Shown piece by piece: positions 11,069 to 21,990 of a stretch of 64,000 bases of DNA. Location: the NCBI RefSeq assembly GCF_027580225.2, contig NC_073359.2, forward strand, positions 12,033,001 to 12,097,000, in the 5' to 3' direction. Under the pieces are notes generated by a model. That model did not search any database and was not told the DNA's origin. It saw nothing but the letters and a program-made list of their open reading frames with translations. Source of the stretch: Misgurnus anguillicaudatus. Its lineage: Eukaryota > Chordata > Actinopteri > Cypriniformes > Cobitidae. The position numbers and the translations under genes were made by a program. Each line of letters opens with the position of its first letter. The first letter of the stretch is position 1.

Positions 11069-11328
11069 TATATGAAGAGTTTCATTGCAAAACGAGATAA
11101 ATCAATTTTTAAACATTTTTGTCCAAACACGTTTATTATTATGTTATCATGTTATTATTTTGTTTTATGGTGCTACTTAGCTGTATTTTTTAAGTTATGA
11201 AGGTTTAAATCAAAACAAACCAACTGCAGTTGAATTGATATTAATTGGAATGCATAACCAAAAAACGAGATTTCGGAACAATAAAAAAAATGGATTTATC
11301 TCGTTTTGCAACGAAACTCTTCGTATAA
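11069..11328. mobile_element. Foldback element with AAAACGAGATAAATC arms
   Basis: gagtttcattgcaaaacgag plus ataaatc (to 11106) is mirrored by gatttatctcgttttgcaac plus gaaactctt near 11293-11321. The arms are about 35 bp with one or two mismatches around an AT-rich loop. It has no coding content. Confidence 0.8.
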
Positions 11329-11337
11329 AGAGTGATT

Positions 11338-11560
11338 TTAAAGGTTAATTGTGTTACTTTTAGAAGGATCTCTTGACAGAAATGCAATATAATATACACA
11401 ACTATATTATTAGTGGTGTATATAGATCTTACACAACAAACTGTATTTTTTAAATTACTTTTGAATGATCCATTTTTATCTCCATACACCGCGGGTCCAC
11501 TTACATGGAAGTTGCCGTCATGCTTCTACAGTAGCCCTAAACGGACAAACTGCTCTTAAG
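11338..11560. mobile_element. Truncated family E element
   Basis: From TTAA at 11339 it contains aaggatctcttgacagaaat, actatattattagtggtgta, gggtccacttacatggaagt and ccctaaacggacaaac. These appear in the same order in the internal unit of the complete family E copy at 35734-36308. The right end is missing. Confidence 0.65.
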
Positions 11561-12147
11561 AACGCGTATCATCCCTACACCAAAAAATTGGTGTAGACCT
11601 TACGCACGACTACAAATCGAATCATCATTTCCAGCTCGGTCTGAGGTATTAACCTGCTATTTATGTTGATGCAATGAATATAAAAGTGTTTGGGATTGTT
11701 TGCGTTCGTGAGGAGGTGTATATAAGTTTGTCAAAAAGACATAATTTTTTATCTTTAGTACATTCAATATGACATTTACAAGGACAATGAAATAACGTGC
11801 AAAGATAATTCTCCCCCCCAAAAAATACAGCTGACATGTTGATTGTAAAAGCAACCAAATACCCAAATAAAGAAAATGTTTTTTGTCGTAATGGCTATAA
11901 CTGTCTGGACTGCTCAGATTGTCAGTAAATACAACTCTCATAGTCTGTCATAAACAATATTGTTTTCTGGGAAAAAATACTTCCAGACGACGACTTAAGT
12001 TTTATTGAGAAGGATGAAAAACCAACTTTGAGGAAAAACATGAAGTCAGAAGTGCTTTGATTGACTATGGCTTTGGGAGGCTGAACATTCAGACGCACCT
12101 GGTAATAATTTGTAGCACATATCATTGGGTTTGTGCAATGCAGTATT

Positions 12148-12152
<5 letters not shown>
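11561..12152. other. No feature seen
   Basis: AT-rich, non-coding. Frames of 65-94 residues here overlap each other and show no motif. Confidence 0.4.

Positions 12153-12232
<80 letters not shown>
12153..12232. repeat. (GA)n microsatellite, about 80 bp
   Basis: About 40 uninterrupted GA dinucleotides. Purine-only strands of this length can form triplex (H-) DNA and are usually polymorphic in length. The Arg-Glu repeat frames across it are artefacts. Confidence 0.97.
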
Positions 12233-12236
<4 letters not shown>

Positions 12237-12361
12237 AAGAGTCTATCTGTACAGGTCACAGAATCTGGCTAGAGTCCACAGCTTTCAGCACCAGCCAAAC
12301 TGTACATACTGTAAAACTAAATCACATACATAATGTGCACAGCCAGATCACACAACTGTTT

Positions 12362-12484
12362 TTGCTTTACCATTAGCAATGCAAAGGTCAGGGGTTTGAT
12401 TCTTAGGGAAAACACATGCTGATAAAATGTATATTGAATCTACTGTAAGTCTCTTGGGAGAAATGTAAATAATAATGTAAATGT
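12362..12484 (+). mobile_element. tRNA-derived SINE, plus strand
   Basis: ttagcaatgcaaaggtcagg, then gtttgattctt (B-box-like), then a eroded 'ctgtaagtctcttggg' block and a gtaaataataatgtaaatg tail. This is the same head-plus-L2-tail plan as the minus-strand copy at 811-955. The tail pattern (tgtaaatg repeats) fits L2-driven retroposition. Confidence 0.65.
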
Positions 12485-12954
12485 CTTTTGAGACATTATG
12501 AGACTGATGCTTGTTTTTATTCATGTAACTACAAAATATTTGAATGAATTTGAATGGAATACTTTGAGGAATTGTTTATAAAATGATATGGTACATAATA
12601 TAGCTGTATTCACGAATTTACTCTTCAACAAAGAGTGAGGTCATTCACTCTTATAGTCAGGCATATAGTGGTGGTCTCACCATAATAAGACCACACAAGC
12701 CGGGTTTCCATTACCTCGATTTCATGCCTATTTTGAAGCATCGCATAAGAAATGAGTGATTGAAACGCCAAAGTTAAAATATATAAAACAATCCCTTAAT
12801 GTTTTTACGCTCGCTTGAGGTGTTTTTTTACTTATGCAAAAAAGAGTAAATGCAAATATTGGGAGATGAAGATGTAGTTGCAGAATAAATTCTGACATAG
12901 CGAACATTAAACCCACGATAATAATCATCTGACTCTTAATTATGGGAATTTTTC
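12485..12954. other. No feature seen
   Basis: AT-rich sequence without supportable features. Confidence 0.4.
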
Positions 12955-13199
12955 TTAAAAAAGCTGAATTAGTTGCATTTTTGTGAAAAATTTTTAGAGA
13001 TCAAATTCAGAACGATTATAAAAACATACACAGAGTGTAACATTAATAAATGTTTTGCTTCAGTTTTTATAAATTGACTAATCTAGTGGATTATCGCGGT
13101 ATTACAGATAACCATTAAAACTCATCAGGAACACGTTGTTCATGCAATTGTTTGTTTTAAATTGAAGAGATAACTCGTCAACGACTGGGAAATAGTTAA
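12955..13199. mobile_element. Family D element, right half
   Basis: gagatcaaattcagaacgat, agataactcgtcaacgactg and a terminal gttaa at 13195-13199 match the complementary order of the family D left half at 15285-15481. The left half is absent. Confidence 0.6.
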
Positions 13200-13910
13200 G
13201 AGAAAACTCTTCCCTGCCCGACCAATATTTGAATGGTGATTAAAAGAGAGCAAATCAATGTTGGATAAAACATTTTATTTCTTATTTTTTGAAAGCAGAA
13301 GGTCTGTTCTTTCATTTGATATATTGAATGTTATATAAGAATATTTTCTGGAAGGTGTGAGGAATATGCAAAGAAATTAACCCAAGTGCGGACGTGACAA
13401 AATGAATGATTTATTGTACAAAACCCATGAGGGGGCAAAACAAGACAGGAAAAAACGAAACACTAACCTGACACTAAACTAAACATAAACCAACCATTAA
13501 CTTACACTACATATAACAGACCAGACTAAATCTTCTTAAATACTCACAGATACAAAATACCGGACCACGACGAGGAATACAACAAGACGCACGAGCACAG
13601 AACAGCAAACACAAGGATAATAAATAGGGAGAACTAATGAGGGACACAGCTGAAATCAATGACAAGTAAGGGAGCGGGTAAAAAGTGACGAGACCCGGGA
13701 AATGCGTGGTCAGAATAATTCAATACTAAAACCACGCATCTCCCACATAGAACATGGTACTGCCAGGACCCCGAACACAAAGACTAGATATAATTCAACA
13801 CATGATTCTGACGGATCCTGACAGAAGGCATAAAACTTTTGTAATAATCATAAAAAATACTGGAACTAACTGGCAACTTAAAAAAAAAACGCTGGCAGGG
13901 GAAGAGTTAA
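13196..13910. mobile_element. Family D element interrupted by a solo LTR
   Basis: The left side starts actcttccctgcccgacca and runs through gaaggtctgttctttcattt. The right side ends aaacgctggcaggggaagag then TTAA at 13907-13910. These are the inverted ends of family D (CTCTTTCCCCGCCA type). The internal order is broken at 13355/13824 by the LTR, and the flanking sequence is continuous when the LTR is left out. Confidence 0.75.
13356..13823 (-). mobile_element. Solo LTR, minus strand, 5-bp target duplication
   Basis: A 468-bp segment starting tgtgagga and ending ctgaca has TG…CA termini on both strands, as LTRs do. GAAGG occurs immediately on both sides (13351-13355 and 13824-13828), matching a 5-bp integration duplication. 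On the minus strand a polyadenylation AATAAA lies near its 3' side (complement of 13410-13415). No internal coding region or second LTR is present, so it is a recombined solo LTR. Five-bp duplications suit Gypsy or Copia retrotransposons; the family is not determined. Confidence 0.85.
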
Positions 13911-14082
13911 AGATTGATAATATAATTTATGTACTTCAGGGTAAGACAGTACAAATGTTTAAAATATCCATGTGGAGTTACTAATGGTTACTTGATCATG
14001 TTATTATTATGATATTATGTGTAATATAATGGTATTACTATGTTATCAGATCTACATTTCACATGGTAGTTTACTAAATAAC

Positions 14083-14331
14083 TACACTGTAAAACATTTC
14101 AAGCTGGTTAAACATAGAAACAAACGTTCATCTGCTGCCTTAAAAATGTGAGTTAAATATACTTGAAGATATGGTTTGTTTCTCACAAGTAAGACAATGT
14201 GTAACTTTATGTTTAACTTTTTGGAAACTTACAAACATCAGTTTAATATCTAAAACTTTCCATGTTTATTTGAATTAAATAGAAAGAGTAAGTAGACACA
14301 ACTTAATGAGGCTTTCATGTTTTACAGTGTA
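14083..14331. mobile_element. TACACTGTAAAACAT-ended foldback, complete
   Basis: The left end tacactgtaaaacat (14083-14097) and right end atgttttacagtgta (14317-14331) are exact 15-bp inverted repeats that begin and end with TA. The unit is 249 bp and non-coding. It is probably a Tc1/mariner-type non-autonomous element, inferred from the TA borders. Confidence 0.85.
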
Positions 14332-15284
14332 CTTATATACCATGGTGTTTATTCTACATGATACTGTACTTCAGAGACCACCGTGACATTAGCAAATATG
14401 TAATTGTTATTTGCTGTATTATGTATATATATAAATGTATTAAATTACAAACAATTTGCAATAATCATTCACAGCCTGTATTAATGATACTGAGAACAGC
14501 ACTGATGCTCATGTTACAGTCACCAGTTTACATCATATTAACATCATGACATATCTTTGTGTTTCAGGAATCTGTTGATCTGATATCAGCATCCTGAGCC
14601 TTGAATCTTTCCTCCAGTGAACAATTCCTTTATCAACTGAACCGGACCGGACTTCAGCATATGTGGAGTGAGAGTATCTGTCCGGTGCCGTATCATAGTG
14701 TGTCTTGGCTTGCTGCTAATACGATGTTGCTGAGAGTTCAGAGTCTCACATTAAGGGCTGATATAACCGTAGCTCCAATGGAAACAAAAACAACAGTGTC
14801 CTCCCAGCTGTGAGACTCTTACACCTGGTACATGTTAACTTCAGGCTTAAGCTATCAGTCTTTCGGATCGAGTGAAAAAATGATAATGTAGCTTTTTGAA
14901 TTGTCTGGAGTGGTTTTGATAACTTACCATTTTTTGAAGCTTGATAGATATAAATCATAGCAAACTGTCATGATATGCAAGGATCGACGTGAAGTTCTTC
15001 CAGTATTTCTGATGCAGCAGGAATGTACGACCTGACAGTCATTCTGCAATACATGTTTTACTTTTTTATTACTTAAGAATCTTATTTTCTGTTTGCCAGT
15101 CACATTTTAGTCTACAATCTGCAAACAATACAAACAATCATTCACAAACTAAACCACATGGCAAACTTACAGTACCAGCAAAGCTCATTTTAAATCTCCA
15201 CAAACCCAAATCACTGTCAGGAACAGAATAGAGCAAATGCATTTTTTGTCCATTACTGGGTTCAAAGGCACACAATGAGTGTGA
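14332..15284. other. No gene seen
   Basis: No repeat ends found. The stretch near 14560-14870 is somewhat less AT-rich (ctgaaccggaccggacttca, tctgtccggtgccgtatcat) and looks unique, but shows no exon-like frame with splice sites. Confidence 0.35.
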
Positions 15285-15481
15285 TTAACTCTTTCCCCGC
15301 CATTGACAAGTTATCTCGTCAATTAAGAGAAAACATTTGCATAAACAAAAACGTGTTTCTGATTAATTTTTATGTTAATCTGCAAAACTGAGCTTCCCAA
15401 ATTTTGGAAAAAATAAAACGAAGCCAAAACGTTATTTACAAATTTTAAACTCTGTGTATGATTGATAATCGTTCTGAATTT
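15285..15481. mobile_element. Family D element, left half
   Basis: TTAA at 15285-15288, then ctctttccccgccattgaca, tatctcgtcaattaagagaa and, further in, gataatcgttctgaatttga. It breaks off at 15481, possibly where the next element inserted. Confidence 0.75.
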
Positions 15482-15627
15482 GACGTCGTTCTTTCCAACA
15501 GGTGTTTAACCATTCGTTGTAAACTTGTGGACCTATTTTTCCAAACGCCTCACTCCCGTACCTTCTTCTGTTGAGAGCTTGAATAATAGACACTTCAGCC
15601 CAGTTGGTGGCGATAATCCGCCTTTGC

Positions 15628-16325
15628 CAATAGACCCCTTTAAGGTTTGTAAACATTGAATGACTATCGTGTGCGTGCGCAGCATGGGGTCAAACTGTTC
15701 ATACCATTTAGGCTTCCTAGTTTAATTTAACAGGACTGAAAAATGATGATTTACCTGAAATAAAGTGAGCACTACAAACACAAGCCTCTTTGATCTTTGC
15801 ATTGTCCCAGTCTGCACGTTTGAAGGAACAGTATGTACGAAATTTATATCAATTAATCATAAAATGGCCCTGATATGTCAGTAGACATTAAGAAATCATT
15901 TTCATTTCAAATACTTATATTATTCACAACAGTGGTCTGGCCAGGATATTGTCATTTAAAAAGTGGGGTTGCAGCCCTCAACTGATGTTTATGTTGTCAT
16001 GTTGTGTATTGGCCACCGGTTGTGTGATTGCAGTACCAGTTTTAGCCACAAGTTTTGTAATTGCAATATCAGTTTTGGACACAATCCTACATACTATTCC
16101 TTTAATTGCTTGCAGACACAGATGTTGTATTTTTTGTTTTTGAGATTCTGCAGAAATCCCGAAAAACTTAACGTCAGACCTGGTGCGATTTTCAAAGCCC
16201 ACGACGTAAGTAGGCATTTTTGACGATACCGAATAATACGCAACTCAATCTGCTGTAATGACTTTTCTGACCCCGACATGCGCAGTGGGAACTGCCTGTG
16301 ACGTGAACTGTGAAGGGGTCTATTG
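15628..16325 (-). mobile_element. Element with 13-bp CAATAGACCCCTT inverted ends
   Basis: CAATAGACCCCTT (15628-15640) and AAGGGGTCTATTG (16313-16325) are exact 13-bp inverted repeats 698 bp apart. A THAP-like reading frame starts 96 bp inside the right end, pointing inward. This layout resembles P-element-like (THAP9-type) transposons. I do not see an 8-bp target duplication, and the interior carries another dispersed repeat (15930-16130, gcaaccccacttt complement), so the assignment is tentative. Confidence 0.45.
16128..16217 (-). pseudogene. Decayed THAP-like N-terminus
   Basis: The minus-strand frame from ATG at 16217 gives MPTYVVGFENRTRSD, followed by VKFF. The spacing of the initial Met-Pro, an Asn-Arg pair and an aromatic VKFF stretch resembles the start of THAP zinc-binding domains. 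Those domains begin Met-Pro, have two cysteines before the Asn-Arg, and then a Phe-Phe/Phe-Pro core. Both expected cysteines are missing here, and similarity stops after about 29 residues, so it cannot be a functional domain. It could be chance; the nearby 13-bp inverted ends raise the likelihood of a transposase relic. Confidence 0.3.
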
Positions 16326-16769
16326 CAAGAATACAAACAACGTTCCCGGCGCGAAGTTATACCGTACCTCACTGCATATCTAATACAAGTCAGTGGAGTT
16401 GGACAAAAACTACAATAAAACTTGTTGGAAAGCATCTTTTGCAGCGATTTTTGTGTGAGCATATCAGTGAACACCCCTGACCACATTATGGCTTAATTGA
16501 ACACACCTGACCACTCGGTGAGTTTCACGTCTTTGTAAACAAAAATTTAATGCATTTTAGGAAGGATTGTTCCAGTGCACATATACACCCATTGTGGAGG
16601 TGGGAGGTGGTGGAGGGAGCACCCGAGGATTCTCGGGACAGCGTCATATGTCCAAATTTCAGTAAAAACTGTTCTATTTCATCATAAACAATCTGAAAAC
16701 AGGGCTTTAAGTGTAAAATACCCAACTTGTCCTTTAAATAAACCAAGAAAATGTTTATATTTGACCAAA

Positions 16770-16880
16770 CAATGGGTTAAAACAACCCATCATATGTTAA
16801 ATATACAACCCATGGTGCTGGGCTCATCCCTTGTTGACCCAACGCTAGGTTAAAAGTAACCCAGCATTTAAAAAAATGCC
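16770..16880. mobile_element. Small foldback with GGGTTAAAACAACCCA ends
   Basis: caatgggttaaaacaaccca at 16769 faces ttgacccaacgctaggttaa and aaaagtaacccagc near 16867. A short cyprinid-type foldback with the aacccaac theme; the boundaries are approximate. Confidence 0.5.
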
Positions 16881-16894
16881 CAAGTAGCAGTTCT

Positions 16895-17205
16895 TCGCCT
16901 TCTGAGAATATAGTTCCCAGTATGTATACGGTTAAAAGATGGCTGTGTTTCATATGACCTTGTTATTTGTACACGCTGTGACTATACAAATCAAACATAT
17001 ACTGTAAATAGGAAAATGTTGGCGTTATTTTGTCACTTATTGGGAGCAGTATGCTAGCTGGAGCCATTTACTTCCAGTCTTTGTGCTAAGCTAGGCTAGC
17101 GGTGGGTGCGTCAGACAGAGTTATGGAATGCACGTAGTTGAAAAAGCTATGTATGGACTTATCTAACTCTGGGGGATATGGTGAATAAGCTAAAGTCCCA
17201 AAAAG
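16895..17205. repeat. Probable dispersed repeat segment
   Basis: gcagtatgctagctggagcc, tttgtgctaagctaggctag and neighbouring text resemble the interior of TTAA family B (gctaagctatgc at 19831). I infer an old related element. No clear ends. Confidence 0.35.
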
Positions 17206-17227
17206 TCTGCATGTTGCTTTGAAGTTT

Positions 17228-17352
17228 AGAGGTACAAAACATAACTGTACCTTTAAAGGTACACAATAGATCCTTAAGGTACAGCGATGTACCCAAAAAG
17301 GTACAAGATTGTATGATGTTATATATACCTGTAAAGGTACAAAGCGTAACCT
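17228..17352. repeat. GGTAC-motif dispersed repeat, copy 2
   Basis: At least six ggtaca/tgtacc motifs are spaced at 15-25 bp (gaggtacaaaac, aaaggtacac, aaggtacag, aaaggtacaag, aaaggtacaaag). This is the densest copy in the window. Confidence 0.6.
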
Positions 17353-17939
17353 TAGTGTATCACCCCAACAACGGAAAAGGTAAAGTTTTAAACCTTTTTT
17401 CTGAGAGTGTACTTGCTAGGGATTTGTTCCTAACTCCTAAACCAGTACTGTACTAAACTTTACCTGTTTGCATTACAGACCGGATTCATACATTAAACAT
17501 CATGCGTCTTGTTTAGAATAGGTGTGATAATACCATTCTTGGGTGTGATTTTCGTCTGGTGGCAAATAAAAGCATGAAACAAGCCTTACGGTGGAGAAAG
17601 AAGTCCCAAGCCATATGGAGTAAGAAAAATTGGAACCAACATGCCAATTCCGAGATTCGAGGAAGTTTTATTGCTTAGCTTCCCTATTGAGTAACTAGAC
17701 ACACAGCATCAAAGCTGGATAAATAAATAATGCTGTGTTGCGGTCGTCCAATACCAATCTGAAATTCTGCCCCATGTTTCTTTAAAGCAATTTATTTCCT
17801 TAACTCTTCTGGGATTTGGGATTAATTCGATTATATTGCCTGTCATCCTCACCTGGGATTAACTCATCCTGATTGTTGTTTTATCTGCAATTAGCATGAC
17901 TGGTAACTCAGTGCTCTATATCTGTGTGAACCATCGCTT

Positions 17940-17941
<2 letters not shown>

Positions 17942-17998
<57 letters not shown>
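17942..17998. repeat. (GA)n microsatellite, about 57 bp
   Basis: Uninterrupted AG dinucleotides. The opposite strand is a Ser-Leu repeat frame without meaning. Confidence 0.97.
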
Positions 17999-18003
<5 letters not shown>

Positions 18004-18600
18004 CAAGGTAGACGAAAGACATTTATCTTGCGCTTGGCACCGATCCAGGTTAAAGTTAAATAGAAATGCCTCTCGTTGAGAAGCCAGTCAAAGTTTGGCA
18101 AACACAGCTGTAATTTGAATACTCTGGATGCTCTTATCGTTTATTTCACAGGCTTGGCTTATAGATGGTTCGTGATTACAGTCTCTTTGAATCCATGTGC
18201 CATCGCATGTGTCAGATCAGAGGATAGACTCAGTCTAATCAAAGGCACACTGTTAAGGGCACTTGAAAGGTGCAGGAGAATATTAAAAAATGTCTTTACA
18301 TTAAAAATTAGGCTGGAGACTGGGGACCACACTGTAATGCGTGCCAGACCGCTCTGTCAAATAAAATTACTGGGTGTAAAAACAGACACAACCGCTCTGT
18401 TTTTGTGTTTACAAAATCTTTCGTCCATCTTTTGTGTCATCATTGTTTTTATTCAATGTAAGGTTTGGATCATACAGCTTTTGTAGATTATGCTAAAAGT
18501 AAATTACATATCAAAGACTGACCCTATTTATTAGTTACAGACATGTGTAAAAAGAAAACGCTGACATTTGTTCAAAAACGCTTTTTTTGTTAATTTAACT
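17999..18600. other. Unassigned sequence with an open frame
   Basis: A 136-residue plus-strand frame (18076-18486) crosses this stretch. Its translation (ending in FIQCKVWIIQLL) shows no domain I know and no splice context. I treat it as chance in low-stop sequence. Confidence 0.3.
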
Positions 18601-18684
18601 TAAAAAACTTGATTTATTTAAATTATTTCAACATACCACAAGCCAAATTTGTTTTAAGTTCATGCTGCATTTTTTTATAGTGTA
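18600..18684. mobile_element. TACACT-family right-end fragment
   Basis: tttttttatagtgta at 18670-18684 mirrors the tacactgtaaaaa ends of this family. The left portion aacttgatttatttaaatta is typical of its interior. No left end remains. Confidence 0.4.
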
Positions 18685-18709
18685 AATAATATTTAATTGA
18701 CAATGGGGC

Positions 18710-18936
18710 GTTTCCCGGACAGGGATTAGACTAGTCCTAGATTTAAAAATTTTTTAGAGCTGTCAAAACTGAAAACAACTTGAACTTACATATCTTAAAA
18801 TACATCAGTGACCTTTGTTTTGCTTCAAAATGCACACCAGTAATGTTTGTAGTAAGGCATGTTTGTTAAAACTAGTTATATTTACTAATAAAATTGAGGC
18901 CTAGTCTTGGATTAAGCTAATCCCTGTCCGGGAAAC
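18710..18936. mobile_element. Foldback with GTTTCCCGGACAGGGATTA ends
   Basis: gtttcccggacagggattag at 18710 is matched by ctaatccctgtccgggaaac ending at 18936. Next come actagtcctaga and ggcctagtcttggatta. The unit is 227 bp and non-coding. The other copy of this family, at 25978-27866, is split. Confidence 0.85.
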
Positions 18937-19107
18937 CAACCCAATGTATTATACAATGCAATACACTTGCATCTACAGTATGCACAATACTTAACGCTAT
19001 TCACATTTGTTCATACAAATAAACTTTATAGCTCAAAATGGTTAAGGATTGCATTTGTATTTGAAATTCAGATGTAAATTTATAAGAGCAAAAGATTAAT
19101 GATACAC

Positions 19108-19417
19108 TTAAAGGGACAGTTCATCCAAAAATGAAAAGTGTGTCATCATTTACTCACCCTCATGTTGTTGTAAACCTGAATGAGTTTCTTTGTTCTGTTG
19201 AACACAAATGAAGATATATTGATGAACGTTTGTAACCAGACAGTTTTGGAGCACAATTGACTTCCATAGCAGGAAAAAATACTATTAAAGTCAATGGTGC
19301 CCCAAAACCGTTTGGTTACACACAGCTCAAAACATAGACATTTATGCAGCTTTAAAGCAACTTGATGGTGAATAAATTATGACAGAGTTTTCATTTTTGG
19401 GTGAACTATCCCTTTAA
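19108..19417. mobile_element. Family A foldback, complete, TTAA-flanked
   Basis: TTAA (19108-19111), agggacagttcatccaaaaa, tcatttactcaccctcatgt and tgaacacaaatgaagatata on the left; tcatttttgggtgaactatc then TTAA (19414-19417) on the right. It is the short version of the long element at 1609-2487. Only the outer arm on the right remains, so the right half is internally deleted. Confidence 0.85.
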
Positions 19418-19457
19418 GAAACATACTTTTATATTGTCCAAACAATCACTGTTCTAC

Positions 19458-19968
19458 TTAAAGGGACACTCCACTTTTTTTAAAAATATACATGTATTCA
19501 TTTTCCAGCTCCCCTAGAGTAAAACATTTGTTTTTTTCCGTTTTGGAATCCATTCAGCCGATCTCCAGGTCTGGCGCTACCACTTTTAGCATAGCTTAGC
19601 ATAATCCATTGAATCTGATTAGACCATTAGCATCGCGCTAAAAAAATAACCAAAGAGTTTAGAGTATATTGCTTAGCCATATCTGCCTAGAAAATCACAA
19701 CTTTTAATTTTCTGTCGGTCTTAGTACACGATGTAACTACAGAAGAGTCAAGTTTTAAATAGGAAAAATATCAAATATCTTTGGTTATTTTGAGCGCGAT
19801 GCTAATGGTCTAATCAGATTCAATGAATTATGCTAAGCTATGCAAAAAGTAGTACCGTCAGACCCGGAGATCAGCTGAATAGATTCCAAAAATGTAAAAA
19901 TCAAATGCTTACCCCTAGGGGAGCTGGAAAATGAGCATATTTTCAAAAAAAGTGGAGTGTCCTTTTAA
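19458..19968. mobile_element. Family B foldback, complete, TTAA-flanked
   Basis: TTAA (19458-19461), agggacactccacttttttt on the left; caaaaaaagtggagtgtcct then TTAA (19965-19968) on the right. The arms continue through cagctcccctag/ctaggggagctg, aatccattgaatctgattag and its complement, and agcatcgcgct/agcgcgatgct. The two arms are about 200 bp each. It sits 41 bp from the family A copy. Confidence 0.9.
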
Positions 19969-20226
19969 AAGTAAAAGTAGAAACAAATGTAATATCATAA
20001 AAGTTAAATCAAAACGCCTTTCTCTTTCCATTAATGGCATTTCAGATAATAATGTCAAATGTAACAGCAGTGTCTGCTTTGAACCAGAACAATATGGCCC
20101 TCAAAAACAATTTTCCCTGTGCCTTGTATGGACTTTGATCACTTTAAATGGCATCTTATTTTACCATAGGGTTTTGGTTTACAGTAGGGATATTTTTAAC
20201 ATCACTTTCTTTGTTGTAATTGTCTA
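19969..20226. other. No feature seen
   Basis: AT-rich, non-coding. A 98-residue frame begins inside family B and is incidental. Confidence 0.4.
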
Positions 20227-20255
20227 AGAGCTGTCAGAGTTTCTCTGACAGCTCT
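20227..20255. repeat. Perfect 13-bp hairpin, 3-nt loop
   Basis: agagctgtcagag, ttt, ctctgacagctct. The stem is perfect and GC-moderate, but no T-run follows. Its function is unknown. Confidence 0.85.
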
Positions 20256-20764
20256 GTCTGCCGCTACACAAAACAGATTCGTGTCCATCACTGCACACTT
20301 TAATTTTGACGTGACATCCTGCGATTTACAGACGTGAGCTTTAAGCAAATACGTGTGCTAGAGTTACCGTAAACAAAATAAGGAGATGAAAAGGCTTTGC
20401 TGAGGTTCTGGCTGTCAGTGATGAATACAGCAGAGTAAAACTAGCATTCACAGGATATCGGCCTCTTTCTTCGTTTCCCTCACATTTACATCATCAAAGC
20501 GTTCCTTAGGCCCTGTGGCACGCTGTTTCTTCACAGTCTGCTCGCCATACACCCAGGCACCCTGGCATGCTGTACGAGTGTGGTAGCGTTTGAATTAGGA
20601 ATCAGCGGGGAAGCACGCTTGAGTATCCGCTTGTGCAGACACAGAAGGAGAATGTTGACAACAGTACTGCACTGTATCTATAACCAACGCATGGACTTTT
20701 GATCAATAAATTAATGGTGGCTCATGCTGTCAACATATACAGTAACATTGATTTTGACATCACA
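20256..20764. other. Unique-looking sequence
   Basis: Less AT-rich, without repeat signs or exon-like frames. It borders the large minisatellite. Confidence 0.35.
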
Positions 20765-21360
20765 GAATGCTAGGGTGTTGTGGCTGGTTGCCAGGGCATT
20801 GCTATATGCTTGCTAAGATGTTTTGAGAAGTTTTAGCATGTTGATACTGTATAGTATGCGGTTTCTACCGTAGGGTCTTTTAGGTGGTTGCCATGGCATT
20901 GCTGTATGGTTGCTAAGATGTTTTGTGTAGTTTTAGCATGTTGATACTACAGTATGTGTTTGCTAGGGTGTTGTGTGTGGTGGCCAGTGAATTGCATTGT
21001 AGTAATTAAAGTATTTTTTTAGCAGGGTAATACTGTCTGTGGTTGTCAGGGTATTGCTATATGGTTGCTAAGATGTTTTGTGTAGTTTTAGCATGTTGAT
21101 ACTACAGTATGTGGTTGCTAGGGTGTTGGTGGTGGTGGTGGCCAGGGCATTGCTATTTCGTTATTAAAGTGTTCAAAGTAGTTTTTAGCAGAGTATTACT
21201 GTCTGTGGTTGCTAGGGCGTTGTGGGTGGTTGCCAGGGCATTGCTATACAGTTGCTAAAATGTTTTCAGAAGTTTTAGCATGTTGATACTGTACATTATG
21301 TAGTTTCTACCGTAGGTTGCTGTGAGTGATTGCCAGGGCATTGCTATATGATTGCTTAGA

Positions 21361-21990
21361 TGTTTTGTGTAGTTTTAGCATGTTGATACTGTACATTATG
21401 CGGTTTCTACCGTAGGTTGCTGTAGGTGGTTGCCAGGGCATTGCTATATGGTTGCTAAGATGTTTTGAGTAGTTTTAGCATGTTGATACTGTAAAGTATG
21501 CGGGTCCTACCGTAGGGTGTTGTGGGTGGTTGCCAGGGCATTGCTATATGGTTGCTAAGATGTTTTGTGTAGTTTTAGCATGTTGATACTGTACATTATG
21601 CGGTTTCTACCGTAGGTTGCTGTAGGTGGTTGCCAGGGCATTGCTATATGGTTGCTAAGATGTTTTGAGTAGTTTTAGCATGTTGATACTGTAAAGTATG
21701 CGGGTCCTACCGTAGGGTGTTGTGGGTGGTTGCCAGGGCATTGCTATATGGTTGCTAAGATGTTTTGTGTAGTTTTAGCATGTTGATACTGTACATTATG
21801 CGGTTTCTACCGTAGGTTGCTGTAGGTGGTTGCCAGGGCATTGCTATATGGTTGCTAAGATGTTTTGAGTAGTTTTAGCATGTTGATACTGTAAAGTATG
21901 CGGGTCCTACCGTAGGGTGTTGTGGGTGGTTGCCAGGGCATTGCTATATGGTTGCTAAGATGTTTTGTGTAGTTTTAGCATGTTGATACT
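21361..21990. repeat. Higher-order dimer: three identical 200-bp units
   Basis: 21361-21560, 21561-21760 and 21761-21960 are identical base for base. Identity continues 30 bp into a fourth unit. Within each unit the two 100-bp halves differ at fixed sites (tgttttgtgtag versus tgttttgagtag; gtacattatgcggtttc versus gtaaagtatgcgggtcc), which defines a true higher-order repeat. Confidence 0.95.

Noticed and set aside
12057..12333. Arg-Glu repeat proteins across 12153-12232
   Set aside because: Direct translation of the (GA)n microsatellite.
16094..16486. 130-residue minus-strand frame upstream of the THAP-like start
   Set aside because: It is in a different frame from the THAP-like start, crosses the 13-bp inverted end and has no motif.
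17916..18101. Ser-Leu repeat protein on the minus strand
   Set aside because: Translation of the (GA)n tract at 17942-17998.
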